Shown here in pieces: positions 6,504-14,925 of a DNA stretch of 14,959 nucleotides. The first letter of the stretch is position 1; each line of letters starts with the position of its first letter. The notes under the pieces were generated by a model that was given only the letters and a program-made list of their open reading frames with translations, had not been told where the DNA came from and did not search any database. The stretch is from the NCBI GenBank assembly GCA_000432335.1, contig HF995372.1:58902-73860 (forward strand), in the 5' to 3' direction. The stretch comes from Firmicutes bacterium CAG:646 (lineage in GTDB: Bacteria > Bacillota > Clostridia > Lachnospirales > Lachnospiraceae). The translations under genes and the position numbers were made by a program.

Positions 6504-7676
6504 TTGGAACTGAGTAAAGAAAATATGAAGAAAATCATGTGGCTGATTGTGTTTACCATCCTGATTCTGGTGGGTGTTGTCAATGTGGATAAGCTCTGGG
6601 GTGTCGTTGTTTTTTTATTAAATATTATATACCCCTTCCTTTTGGGCGGTGCGATCGCATTTATCATCAACATGCCCATGCGTTTTATTGAAAGAAATCT
6701 TTTTCAGCGAGGCAGTCAGAAATATCAGAAGGCGGTGAAACGTCTGGCAAGACCTTTGAGTCTTGTACTTTCCATCTGCTTTATCCTGGCGGTTTTACAG
6801 CTTGTGCTTTTTGTAGTTCTGCCGCAGATGGGCGAAACGGTTTTAGGACTGAGCAATGATATCCGACAGTTTTGGCCGCAGTTACAGGAATGGGCGATTA
6901 AATTATTTGACGATAATCCTGAAATTGTTGGATGGATCAATGAACTGGAAGTAGACTGGGATCAGTTGGTACAGCAGGCGATTTCTTTCCTGAAAGTAGG
7001 AGCCGGTACGATTCTGGGTTCCACTTACAGTGTGGCAAAAACGATTGTAAGCGCGGCTACGAACTTTGTGATTGCTTTTGTATTTGCCGTATACGTTTTA
7101 CTTCAGAAAGAAAAATTAGGCGTACAGGTCAATAAGATCATGTATGCGTTCCTTCCGGAAAAGGTTGTGGAGAAGATTCGCAGCGTATGCGGACTGACGC
7201 ACCGTACCTTCTCTAATTTTCTGACCGGTCAGTGTCTGGAAGCGGTGATTCTGGGAAGTATGTTCTTTTTCACCATGACGCTTTTAAACTTCCCATACGC
7301 CTTGCTGGTGGGAGTACTGATCGCATTTACAGCGCTGATTCCTATTTTTGGAGCATTTATCGGATGCTTTGTTGGAACATTTTTGATTCTTATGGAGAAT
7401 CCTATGCAGGCGATCGCTTTTGTGATCTTGTTTTTGGTTCTCCAGCAGATCGAGGGTAATCTGATTTATCCTCATGTGGTGGGCAGTTCCGTAGGACTTC
7501 CCTCTATCTGGGTGCTGGTGGCAGTGACGCTGGGCGGAAGTCTGATGGGTGTGATCGGAATGTTGATTTTTATTCCGTTGCTTTCCGTGATCTATACCCT
7601 GTTTCGAGGGTATGTCTATAAAAGGCTGAAAAGCCGAAAATTACTTGCAAAAGCAGAAAGGAGTCATAATTCATGA
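6504..7676 (+). CDS. AI-2E family transporter (polytopic membrane protein)
   Basis: This 390-aa protein matches the AI-2E transporter superfamily (PF01594; relatives include E. coli TqsA, PerM and YdiK). Two N-terminal helices (within about residues 10-60) and one near 85-110 precede a soluble stretch of about 60 residues, then another helix near 180-200. A hydrophobic C-terminal half follows, with the typical GNLIYPHVVGSSVGLP segment and a Gly-rich last helix pair, about eight helices in all. Characterised members export AI-2 or act as Na+/H+ antiporters; the substrate here is unknown. The TTG start is chosen because GGAGG lies 7 nt upstream; a GTG at 6480 is the alternative. The gene sits 14 nt after sbcC, and its stop overlaps the next start by 4 nt. 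Nothing suggests quorum-signalling genes nearby. Confidence 0.88.
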   Translation: MELSKENMKKIMWLIVFTILILVGVVNVDKLWGVVVFLLNIIYPFLLGGAIAFIINMPMRFIERNLFQRGSQKYQKAVKRLARPLSLVLSICFILAVLQLVLFVVLPQMGETVLGLSNDIRQFWPQLQEWAIKLFDDNPEIVGWINELEVDWDQLVQQAISFLKVGAGTILGSTYSVAKTIVSAATNFVIAFVFAVYVLLQKEKLGVQVNKIMYAFLPEKVVEKIRSVCGLTHRTFSNFLTGQCLEAVILGSMFFFTMTLLNFPYALLVGVLIAFTALIPIFGAFIGCFVGTFLILMENPMQAIAFVILFLVLQQIEGNLIYPHVVGSSVGLPSIWVLVAVTLGGSLMGVIGMLIFIPLLSVIYTLFRGYVYKRLKSRKLLAKAERSHNS

Positions 7677-9043
7677 AAAATTATGCAGAAACAGAATGGA
7701 AAGACATTGAGGCGTTAGCCGGAAAATACCGGGAATTCCTGGATCTGGGAAAAACAGAGCGGGAATGTGTGAAAAATATCGTAGCGATTGCCCGGGAAAA
7801 TGGTTACCGTGATTTGGAGGAGATTCTTGAAAAAGAAGAAACGCTGAAAGCGGGAGATAAAATCTATGCGGTAAATATGGGAAAAGGGGTTCTGATGATG
7901 GAAATCGGAACAGAAGATCTGGAGAAAGGAATGCTTCTGGTGGGATCTCATATCGATTCCCCGCGTCTGGATCTGAAACAGAATCCATTGTATGAGAACA
8001 GCGGTATGGCATATCTGGACACCCATTACTACGGCGGTATCAAAAAATATCAGTGGGTGGCATCTCCTATGGCACTGCATGGAACCATTGTGAAAAAAGA
8101 TGGTACTTCTGTAGAGATTTCCGTAGGTGAAAATGCAGACGAGCCGGTAGTTGGTATTACGGATCTTCTGGTACACTTGTCCGCAAAACAGATGGAAAAG
8201 AGCGCCAGTCTGGTGATCGAGGGAGAAGCTCTGGATGTTCTGGTGGGAACCCGGCCGCTGGAAGGAGAAGAGAAAGAAAATCAGGTAAAAAATTATATCC
8301 TGAAACTTTTGAAAGATCGTTATGATATTGAAGAGGCAGATTTTGTGTCCGCAGAACTGGAAATCGTTCCGGCAGGAAAAGCAAGAGACTTTGGTCTGGA
8401 TGCCAGCATGATCATGGCTTACGGACAGGATGACCGTATCTGCGCCTTCTGCTCTCTGATGGCAATGTTACATAGTGAAGCGGCTGCAAAAACAAAAGTA
8501 TGCCTGTTTGTGGATAAGGAAGAAATTGGAAGTGTAGGCGCGACAGGAATGCATTCTCATTTTCTGGAGAATACTGTTGCAGAGGTTATGAATTGTCTGG
8601 GACAGTACTCAGAACTGAAACTGCGCAGAGCGCTGAGAAAATCCAGCATGCTGTCTGCGGATGTAAACGCAGGTTACGATCCGCTGTATGCAGAGGCATT
8701 TGAGAAGAATAATGCGGCATATCTGGGCAAGGGAGCAGTGATCAGCAAATATACAGGTTCCAGAGGAAAAGGCGGCTCCAACGATGCAAATGCGGAATAT
8801 CTTGGAAAACTGAGAAAAACTTTTGACGATCAGCAGGTTGCTTACCAGACCGCAGAGTTGGGCAAAATTGATGTGGGCGGCGGTGGAACGATCGCATACA
8901 TCACCGCAGAGTATGGTATGGATGTGATCGATCTGGGTGTGGCTATTTTGAATATGCATGCGCCGTATGAGATCTCATCGAAAGCAGATGTATACGAAAC
9001 AAGCAAATGCTATAAAGCATTTTATGAAATGAAGAAGGATTGA
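7673..9043 (+). CDS. M18 family metallo-aminopeptidase
   Basis: A 456-aa cytoplasmic dizinc aminopeptidase of family M18 (aspartyl aminopeptidase type), which removes N-terminal residues from peptides. The family's zinc and catalytic positions are readable: GSHIDSPR with His93 and Asp95, GQDDR with bridging Asp253, DKEEIGS with Glu283/Glu284, SADVNAGYDP with Asp330, and the final His429 in NMHAPYE. The SRGKGGSNDAN segment (363-373) is also characteristic. Length is normal for bacterial M18 enzymes, which form dodecamers. AAAGGAG lies about 10 nt before the ATG, inside the upstream gene. Its start overlaps that gene's stop (ATGA), and helD starts 3 nt after its own stop. A preference for acidic or for neutral N-terminal residues cannot be told from sequence. 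Confidence 0.93.
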   Translation: MKNYAETEWKDIEALAGKYREFLDLGKTERECVKNIVAIARENGYRDLEEILEKEETLKAGDKIYAVNMGKGVLMMEIGTEDLEKGMLLVGSHIDSPRLDLKQNPLYENSGMAYLDTHYYGGIKKYQWVASPMALHGTIVKKDGTSVEISVGENADEPVVGITDLLVHLSAKQMEKSASLVIEGEALDVLVGTRPLEGEEKENQVKNYILKLLKDRYDIEEADFVSAELEIVPAGKARDFGLDASMIMAYGQDDRICAFCSLMAMLHSEAAAKTKVCLFVDKEEIGSVGATGMHSHFLENTVAEVMNCLGQYSELKLRRALRKSSMLSADVNAGYDPLYAEAFEKNNAAYLGKGAVISKYTGSRGKGGSNDANAEYLGKLRKTFDDQQVAYQTAELGKIDVGGGGTIAYITAEYGMDVIDLGVAILNMHAPYEISSKADVYETSKCYKAFYEMKKD

Positions 9044-9046
9044 TAT

Positions 9047-11077
9047 ATGAAAGATCAGACGGCTTATCTTGAATTTGTACTGGAAAAATTAAGAGAACGA
9101 ATCCAGAAGATCAGTCTCTCTCTGGCAGAAGGAGAAAAAGAGATTGAGGGAATGCATGAATACTACTGGGAAAACTATACGGAGATGGATCAGTATGGTT
9201 ATGAAAACTTCGACAATCAGCAGGCTCTTCTGAATCAGATCAATACGAACCAGCAGCAGTTGAAAATGAAACACCGGTTTAAAAATATGCTGGATTCCCC
9301 GTACTTCGGGCGGGTGGATTTTCAATATGAAGGAGAGGACGAGCCGGAGACTTTTTATATCGGTATCGGTAATTTTGCAGAGGAGACCGGAAGGACTCCT
9401 CTGATTTATGACTGGAGAGCCCCGGTAAGCGGGCTCTTCTATGATTTTGATAAGGGTGAGGCTTCTTATCAGGCGCCCGGCGGATTGATGGAGGGAGAGA
9501 TCACCTCTAAGTGGCAGTATAAGATCCGCAAAGGGAAAATGGTCTATGGATTTGAGAGCGACATGAAGATTGACGATGATATTTTAAAGGCAGAGCTGGG
9601 TGCCAATGGAGACGTGCAGCTGAAAAATATCATTCGAACCATACAAAAAGAGCAAAATGCCATTATCCGAAATACAAAGGATCGGATTCTGGTGATCCAG
9701 GGAGTAGCAGGTAGCGGGAAAACCTCGGTGGCGCTTCACCGGATCGCTTATCTTTTGTATCATGACAGAAAAAATCTGAAGTCTTCCAATATTCTGATTC
9801 TATCGCCCAACGGCGTATTTTCTGATTATATTTCTCATATTTTGCCGGAGCTGGGCGAGGAAAATATTCAGGAGATGAGCTTTGATCTGTTTGCCTATCA
9901 GGAACTTCGGGATACGGCTGCTGATTGTGAAGATAAATACGATATGATTGAGCAGGCGATGAAAGATCCGGCAGTGGGAGAACGGTGCAGGGAAAAGCAG
10001 TCGGGAGAATTTCTGGATCAGATGGAAGAGTTTCTGCTGATTCTGGAAGATGAACTGATGAATTTTACCAATGTAGAATACAGACATTATCAGATACCAT
10101 CCTCCCGGATTATAGAGCTTTTCTATGAAAAATTCCTTGATGTACCCCTCCTTTCCCGTATAGAAGCGGTGATGGAATATCTTCTGGATGAGTATGAAAC
10201 ACTGACAGGCAGAGATCTGTCAGAGGAAGAACGTCCGGTATTTCAGGAAAAATTTCTGAAAATGTATGAGACAAGAGATCTGTATCGGATTTACAGCAGA
10301 TTTCTGGAGTACGCCGGTTATGCGCCGCTGCCGCAAAGTTCCTGGGAACAGCGTCTCCTCGCTTACGAGGATGTATATCCTATGTTATATATGAAATATA
10401 AGCTGCTTCGTCCGGGAAACAGAAGAAATATCAAACATCTGGTGATTGATGAGATGCAGGATTATTCCAGAATGCAGTATCTGATCCTGGCAAAATTATT
10501 CCCCTGTAAAATGACGATTCTGGGGGATAAAGCGCAGACTATGGATGAAAAAATGCAGGATGTAACAAGGTTTCTTCCTAAAGTCCTGGGAAAAGATATC
10601 CGTATCATCCAGATGAATAAAAGCTATCGAAATACCGTGGAAATTGCTGAATATGCAGGAAAACTTGCAGGCATGACGGATATGGAGCTTTTTGAACGCC
10701 ACGGAAAACCAGTGGAAGAGAAAAAAATTGTCAACAGAGAAGAGGCATTGGAGAAAATCCTGCAAAATCTCAAACTGGGAGAAGAGGAATATGAGACGGC
10801 TGCAGTACTTACCATGACCCAGGAAGAAGCCGGGAAAATCTATCGACAGCTGAAAGAAAAGCTGGGGGAAGAGTATTCTATTTCATATGTGGATCGGGAC
10901 AGCAGCAGCTTTCAAAAAGGAATTACTGTGACGACCTTTTATCTGGCAAAAGGGCTGGAATTTGATCAGGTATTTACCCTGCATCCCGGAGAGGAGAGCG
11001 GTATGATCACCCAGGCAAAATACATTTGCGCCACTCGGGCGCTTCATGAACTGTATATGTATGAAGTGGAAGAGTAA
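9047..11077 (+). CDS. helD: HelD-type RNA polymerase-recycling helicase/ATPase
   Basis: This 676-aa UvrD/Rep-like superfamily 1 protein carries HelD-specific landmarks: an N-terminal coiled-coil arm (about 1-80), SPYFGRVDF (84-92), YIGIGNF and LIYDWRAPVSGLFYD (near 119-133). Walker A is GVAGSGKT at 219-226 and Walker B is VIDEMQD at 466-472. SYRNT, the TTFYLAKGLEF motif (629-639) and ATRALHELYMY near the C-terminus complete the helicase core. HelD binds RNA polymerase, inserts its arm into the secondary channel, and uses ATP to release stalled polymerase from DNA. It is about 100 residues shorter than B. subtilis HelD. AAGGA precedes the ATG. It is the last gene of the operon and is followed by the palindromic element at 11138-11238. 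Confidence 0.92.
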   Translation: MKDQTAYLEFVLEKLRERIQKISLSLAEGEKEIEGMHEYYWENYTEMDQYGYENFDNQQALLNQINTNQQQLKMKHRFKNMLDSPYFGRVDFQYEGEDEPETFYIGIGNFAEETGRTPLIYDWRAPVSGLFYDFDKGEASYQAPGGLMEGEITSKWQYKIRKGKMVYGFESDMKIDDDILKAELGANGDVQLKNIIRTIQKEQNAIIRNTKDRILVIQGVAGSGKTSVALHRIAYLLYHDRKNLKSSNILILSPNGVFSDYISHILPELGEENIQEMSFDLFAYQELRDTAADCEDKYDMIEQAMKDPAVGERCREKQSGEFLDQMEEFLLILEDELMNFTNVEYRHYQIPSSRIIELFYEKFLDVPLLSRIEAVMEYLLDEYETLTGRDLSEEERPVFQEKFLKMYETRDLYRIYSRFLEYAGYAPLPQSSWEQRLLAYEDVYPMLYMKYKLLRPGNRRNIKHLVIDEMQDYSRMQYLILAKLFPCKMTILGDKAQTMDEKMQDVTRFLPKVLGKDIRIIQMNKSYRNTVEIAEYAGKLAGMTDMELFERHGKPVEEKKIVNREEALEKILQNLKLGEEEYETAAVLTMTQEEAGKIYRQLKEKLGEEYSISYVDRDSSSFQKGITVTTFYLAKGLEFDQVFTLHPGEESGMITQAKYICATRALHELYMYEVEE

Positions 11078-11137
11078 AAAAGAAAGGAATTTTCCGTAGA
11101 AATAATAAACCAGAATGTAGAAAAATTTCAGTAGTTA

Positions 11138-11238
11138 AGAAGAATATTTATGTCATCAAACGAATTTGTCGAGCACATCTTTGAGACTTCAGGCTCAAAG
11201 TGAGCGCAGACTGAGTTTGATGGCATAAATATTTTTTT
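11138..11238 (+). repeat. Long palindromic structured element / terminator between convergent operons
   Basis: The left arm 11138-11161 pairs with the right arm 11215-11238 over about 24 positions; apart from three G-T wobbles all are Watson-Crick. Inside, GTC (11168-11170) pairs with GAC (11209-11211), then a symmetric 8x8 internal loop, then CTTTGAG (11179-11185) with CTCAAAG (11194-11200) around an 8-nt apex. The right arm ends in seven T residues, so on the plus strand it should terminate the helD transcript. On the minus strand it lies just after nadR and ends in a weaker T-rich run. This is far longer and more structured than an ordinary terminator, so a repeated element or small structured RNA is possible. 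Confidence 0.75.
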
Positions 11239-11264
11239 AAAAGTCTACGAAAAGTCTGCTGAAT

Positions 11265-11774
11265 TTACAACAAGAACCCTTTCTCTTTCAATTCTTTTTC
11301 AATCAAATCCAAAGTTTCCTCAGAATCAGCCGATATGGTATGATAGTGATATCCCGAAGTTACCTCCTTAAGAGGAGAGGATTTTCCGTTTTTGATATCT
11401 TCTGTAAATCGCTGCACATCCCGGCGGGAAGCGATATGGAGGTCTGCTCTTAAGGTTCCATATACTTTGTGATGGACAAACACATCTTCCGCAATTCCTC
11501 CCAGATCCACGATGGAGTACAGTTCTTCTTCAATTTCTTCGTTGGAATGAAAGACTTTTACGGTTCGGCTGACCCGGAGGGGGGCACAAAGAAGGTACCC
11601 CCGGTTAGTGGAAATAATCTCATGTCCTTTTGCACGGATCAGAGCCATATCCTGAACGATCACCTGACGGCTTACGGAAAAATGTTCTGCCAGCGCTGTG
11701 CCGGAAAGGGGACTTTGACTGGAACTCAGAAGATGAAGGATTTCCTGCCGTCTTTCCTGTCCTTTCATGATCAT
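11265..11774 (-). CDS. nadR: Niacin-responsive transcription repressor NadR/NiaR
   Basis: This 169-aa protein has an N-terminal winged helix-turn-helix (about 5-63, with HFSVSRQVIVQDMALIRAKG as the recognition region) and a C-terminal 3H domain (about 72-167). The 3H metal-site residues known from T. maritima TM1602 appear to be His76, Glu84, His143 and His145. In Firmicutes this family represses NAD synthesis and niacin uptake genes when niacin is bound. As the last gene of nadABC it would control its own operon. I chose ATG at 11774 because AAAGGAG lies 5 nt upstream, just after the nadC stop. ATG at 11768 is also possible. The more upstream ATG at 11798 would put the ribosome binding site inside the gene. 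Confidence 0.9.
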   Translation of the reverse strand: MIMKGQERRQEILHLLSSSQSPLSGTALAEHFSVSRQVIVQDMALIRAKGHEIISTNRGYLLCAPLRVSRTVKVFHSNEEIEEELYSIVDLGGIAEDVFVHHKVYGTLRADLHIASRRDVQRFTEDIKNGKSSPLKEVTSGYHYHTISADSEETLDLIEKELKEKGFLL

Positions 11775-11779
11775 GGATG

Positions 11780-11786
11780 CTCCTTT
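11780..11786 (-). promoter_or_regulatory. Ribosome binding site of nadR
   Basis: AAAGGAG on the minus strand begins one base past the nadC stop codon. It lies 5 nt before ATG at 11774 and 11 nt before ATG at 11768. It argues against the longer reading from 11798. Confidence 0.65.
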
Positions 11787-11787
11787 C

Positions 11788-12642
11788 TCAGATGGCATGG
11801 AGATTTTTCAGAGAGATATCCAGAATCGGTGCCGAATGGGTGAGTGCGCCGCTGGAGATATAATCAACGCCCAGTTCCAGAAGACGTTCCACATTTTCGC
11901 GGGTTACATTGCCGGAACATTCTGTTTCAGCGCGACCGTCAATCAGAGAAATGGCTTCTTTCATCATTTCCGGGGACATATTGTCCAGCATGATAATATC
12001 GGCGCCGGCTTCCACTGCTTCTTTCACCATATCCAGATTTTCTACTTCAATTTCAATTTTACGCACAAAAGGAGCATATTCTTTTGCCATTTGAACAGCT
12101 TTTGTCACGCTGCCGGCAGCCCCGATATGGTTGTCTTTCAGAAGAATACCATCGGAAAGATTATAACGATGGTTGTAACCGCCGCCTACTTTTACTGCGT
12201 ATTTTTCAAAGATTCTCATATTTGGGGTGGTTTTTCTGGTATCCAGAAGTTTTGTTTTGCTGCCTTCCAGCAATTTTGCGATAGAGTGTGTATAAGTGGC
12301 GATACCGCTCATTCTCTGGAGATAATTTAAGGCAACCCGTTCTCCAGAAAGGAGCGCCCGGATATCTCCGCGAACAACTGCCATAAGCTGTCCTGATTTT
12401 ACCGCATCCCCGTCTTCACAGAAAAATTCTACAGTGACGGTATCGTCCAGAAGCTGGAAAACTCTTTCAAAAATCTGAAGTCCGGCGATGATACCGTCCT
12501 GTTTGCAGATCAGCTGAACTTCTCCCGCCTGAGGAGCGCGCATAACGGAATTGGTGGTGATATCCTCGCTGGTGATATCTTCCTGAAGTGCCTGCATCAG
12601 CAGATGGTCAACGTTTAATGTCATAGTAATCTGATTATTCAT
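11788..12642 (-). CDS. nadC: Nicotinate-nucleotide pyrophosphorylase (carboxylating), quinolinate phosphoribosyltransferase
   Basis: This 284-aa enzyme makes nicotinate mononucleotide, CO2 and PPi from quinolinate and PRPP, the third step of de novo NAD synthesis. The N-terminal domain (about 1-115) ends in SGERVALNYLQRMSGIAT. The barrel carries the substrate-binding residues Arg136/Lys137 (DTRKTTP), His158/Arg159 (GGGYNHR), Lys169 (ILLKDNH), Glu199 (IEVEN) and Asp220 (IMLDN). SGALTHSAP near the C-terminus binds phosphate. Length is typical. The start codon overlaps the nadB stop by 8 nt. AAAGGA lies about 12 nt upstream, rather far, so expression may depend on coupling to nadB. Confidence 0.96.
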   Translation of the reverse strand: MNNQITMTLNVDHLLMQALQEDITSEDITTNSVMRAPQAGEVQLICKQDGIIAGLQIFERVFQLLDDTVTVEFFCEDGDAVKSGQLMAVVRGDIRALLSGERVALNYLQRMSGIATYTHSIAKLLEGSKTKLLDTRKTTPNMRIFEKYAVKVGGGYNHRYNLSDGILLKDNHIGAAGSVTKAVQMAKEYAPFVRKIEIEVENLDMVKEAVEAGADIIMLDNMSPEMMKEAISLIDGRAETECSGNVTRENVERLLELGVDYISSGALTHSAPILDISLKNLHAI

Positions 12643-13921
12643 GAGATTTTTTCGTCCTTTCTATTTCGTTAAGAATCATTTTTTTGTTTTCTTCCTGTAA
12701 ATGCTGTTCATCTTGATAAATTTCAAGATCAATAGAAATTGTGGGAAAATTTACAGGGGTTTGCAGTTCGCAGTCCGCCATGTGGAGCGCGGCCCGTTTG
12801 GCGAACACAAGACTTTCCAGCAGAGAATTGCTGGCAAGCCGGTTAGCGCCGTGTACGCCGTTGCAGCTTGTTTCTCCGGCGGCATAGAGCCGGTTCATGG
12901 AAGTTTTGGAATATTGATCTACCTTGATACCTCCCATAAAATAATGCTGGGCAGGTACGATGGGGATACATTCCCGGGTAGGATCGTAACCTTCTTCGAG
13001 ACAATGCTGATAAATATGAGGAAAATGCGTTTTGATGGTTTTCTCTCCCATGGGGCGCATATCCAGCATCACGTAATCGGTGCGATCTTTTTCCATCTGT
13101 TTCAGAATTTCTTTGGTGAGAAGATCACGGGGGAGCAGTTCGTTGGTAAAACGTTTTCCTTCTTTATTATAAAGCAAAGCGCCTTCTCCGCGCACCGATT
13201 CGGAAATGAGAAATTGCCGTCCCGGTTTGACAGAATAAAAGGTTGTGGGGTGTATCTGGATGTAATCTGGATGCAGAAGTTCCACATGATGTTTCAGGCA
13301 TACCGCCAGACCGTCCCCGGTAAGGTGGGGAAAATTTGTGGAATGTTGATAGAGACCGCCAATCCCGCCGCAGGCAAGAAGGGTGCAGTCTGCCCAGATG
13401 GGAAAAACTTCACCGGAAGCATTTTTTGCCACGATTCCCAGGCATTCTCCGTCCGTTTCCAGAAGATCTTCCATTGTAGTATATTCCATCAGCGTTACAT
13501 TTTCCAGTTCTTTTACACGGGCGAGAAGTTTGCTGGTAATTTCCTCTCCGGTAATGTCTTCATGATAGAGGATTCGATTGGTGCTGTGAGCGCCCTCACG
13601 GGTGTAGCAAAGCTGTCCGTCTTTTTGGGTAAAATCCACACCGTAACGGATCAGATCCTGAATCACGTCCCGGGAAGAACGGATCATGATGTCTACCGAT
13701 TCTTTGTTATTTTCGTAATGTCCTGCCTTCATGGTGTCTTCAAAAAAGGCGTTGTAATCGTCTTCGTCTTTCAGGACACAGATTCCGCCCTGTGCCAAAA
13801 AGGAATCGCTGCTTTCGGCATCGGACTTGGTGATGATCAGAATCTGGCGGTTTTGCGGCAGATTCAATGCTGCGTAGAGACCGGCAACGCCGCATCCTAC
13901 GATAAGAATATCTGTTTTCAT
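12635..13921 (-). CDS. nadB: L-aspartate oxidase
   Basis: This FAD enzyme oxidises L-aspartate to iminoaspartate, the substrate of NadA. At 428 aa it has the dinucleotide motif GCGVAG (9-14), the family motif SDSFLAQGGI (38-47) and HSTNRILYHEDITG (112-125). It also has the likely active-site set Glu109, His224, Arg244 and His326, by comparison with E. coli NadB. The FAD-binding C-terminal signature AAGETSCNGVHGANRLASNS (347-366) is intact. It is about 110 residues shorter than the E. coli enzyme: the usual C-terminal helical domain is missing, and the protein ends in a short charged tail. The stop is clean and overlaps nadC, so this is not an obvious frameshift. AAGGA lies 9 nt before the ATG. 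In an anaerobe, fumarate rather than O2 would be the likely electron acceptor. Confidence 0.95.
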   Translation of the reverse strand: MKTDILIVGCGVAGLYAALNLPQNRQILIITKSDAESSDSFLAQGGICVLKDEDDYNAFFEDTMKAGHYENNKESVDIMIRSSRDVIQDLIRYGVDFTQKDGQLCYTREGAHSTNRILYHEDITGEEITSKLLARVKELENVTLMEYTTMEDLLETDGECLGIVAKNASGEVFPIWADCTLLACGGIGGLYQHSTNFPHLTGDGLAVCLKHHVELLHPDYIQIHPTTFYSVKPGRQFLISESVRGEGALLYNKEGKRFTNELLPRDLLTKEILKQMEKDRTDYVMLDMRPMGEKTIKTHFPHIYQHCLEEGYDPTRECIPIVPAQHYFMGGIKVDQYSKTSMNRLYAAGETSCNGVHGANRLASNSLLESLVFAKRAALHMADCELQTPVNFPTISIDLEIYQDEQHLQEENKKMILNEIERTKKSHE

Positions 13922-13939
13922 AATGTTTTTCCTTCTAGT

Positions 13940-14845
13940 TTATTTTGCCAGTTCCAGCATTTTGTATAAAGGAGAAAGAGAAGCTTTCTGAAGATCTTCC
14001 GATACCTCTACACGGTGCTGGTTGTATTTCAGGGCATCTTTCACTTTTTCAAGAGTGATCTGTTTCATACCCGGACAGGAAAAGTTTTCCTGTACCATAT
14101 AAAAATGCTTTTGCGGATTTTTTTGCTGCAATTCATAGAGAACGCCGTCTTCGGTGCATACGATAAAGGAATCGGCGGAACTTTGGGTGGCATACTGGAT
14201 GATACCGGAGGTACTTCCGATGTAGTCTGCCAGAGCCAGAACATCAGGCGTACATTCGGGATGAATGAGAACCTGAGCTTCCGGGTGCGCAGCTTTCGCT
14301 TTTTCCAGTGTCTGTCGGGTAAGCTGCGCGTGAATCGGACAGCGGCCGTCGTTAAAAAGAAAAATTTTCTCGGGAACCTGTGAAGCCACATAATGTCCCA
14401 GATTTTCGTCAGGAATGAAGTAAATGTATTTATTTGGGAGCGCTTTTACGATTTTTAGGGCATTGGCGGAGGTAACGCATACGTCCGCATGTTTTTTCAA
14501 TTCCGCAGTGGAATTGATATAGCATACCACGGCAAGATCAGAATACTGCTGCCGCATTTTTTTAATCGTTTCGATGTCTGCCATGTGAGCCATAGGACAG
14601 TCAGCAGACGCATCGGGAAGCAAAACAGTCTTGTCGGGATTTAAAATCTTAGCGCTTTCGCCCATAAAAGAAACGCCGCAAAGAACCAGAGTGTCAGCGT
14701 CGGTCTGGGTGGCGAGCTTGCTCAGATAAAAGGAATCTCCGATATAATCAGCGATTTCCTGAACTTCTCCAGGAACGTAATAATGAGCCAGAATAATGGC
14801 ATTTTTTTCTTTCTTCAGGGACTGAATCTCTTCTTTTACAGTCAT
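13940..14845 (-). CDS. nadA: Quinolinate synthase A ([4Fe-4S] enzyme)
   Basis: This 301-aa enzyme condenses iminoaspartate from NadB with dihydroxyacetone phosphate to form quinolinate. Its oxygen-sensitive [4Fe-4S] cluster should be held by Cys83 (ADCPMAH), Cys169 (GRCPIH) and Cys257 (FSCPGM), matching the three ligands known in T. maritima NadA. Other family motifs are AHYYVPGEVQEIADYIGDS (20-38), NSTAELK (111-117), TSANA (125-129), HPEC (195-198) and STSG (211-214). Length fits the short Firmicutes/Thermotoga form. GAGGAGG lies 8 nt before the ATG. It is the first gene of the operon, 18 nt before nadB, with its promoter at 14897-14925. Confidence 0.97.
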   Translation of the reverse strand: MTVKEEIQSLKKEKNAIILAHYYVPGEVQEIADYIGDSFYLSKLATQTDADTLVLCGVSFMGESAKILNPDKTVLLPDASADCPMAHMADIETIKKMRQQYSDLAVVCYINSTAELKKHADVCVTSANALKIVKALPNKYIYFIPDENLGHYVASQVPEKIFLFNDGRCPIHAQLTRQTLEKAKAAHPEAQVLIHPECTPDVLALADYIGSTSGIIQYATQSSADSFIVCTEDGVLYELQQKNPQKHFYMVQENFSCPGMKQITLEKVKDALKYNQHRVEVSEDLQKASLSPLYKMLELAK

Positions 14846-14896
14846 GATATTTTCCTCCTCGGTATGTTGCCAGTGCAGTTTGCGCTGCTTTCAAGC

Positions 14897-14925
14897 ATTA
14901 TACACTTAAAATATACAACTGACAA
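14897..14925 (-). promoter_or_regulatory. Promoter of the nadABC-nadR operon
   Basis: On the minus strand, TTGTCA (14920-14925) and a perfect TATAAT (14897-14902) are 17 nt apart. They lie about 50 nt upstream of the nadA start. The -35 box is embedded in an imperfect dyad (14918-14931), a sensible place for repressor binding. Confidence 0.82.

Noticed and set aside
6504..7676. The AI-2E-family gene as part of a quorum-sensing system
   Set aside because: No luxS, receptor or regulator gene lies nearby, and most members of the superfamily have other or unknown substrates.
11238..11259. Tandem repeat of AAAAGTCT with 11-bp period downstream of the palindromic element
   Set aside because: There are only two short copies in AT-rich DNA, within chance expectation.
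12701..13969. Plus-strand open frame of 422 codons opposite nadB
   Set aside because: It lies antisense to an intact gene, has low-complexity aromatic-rich composition, and has no family resemblance.
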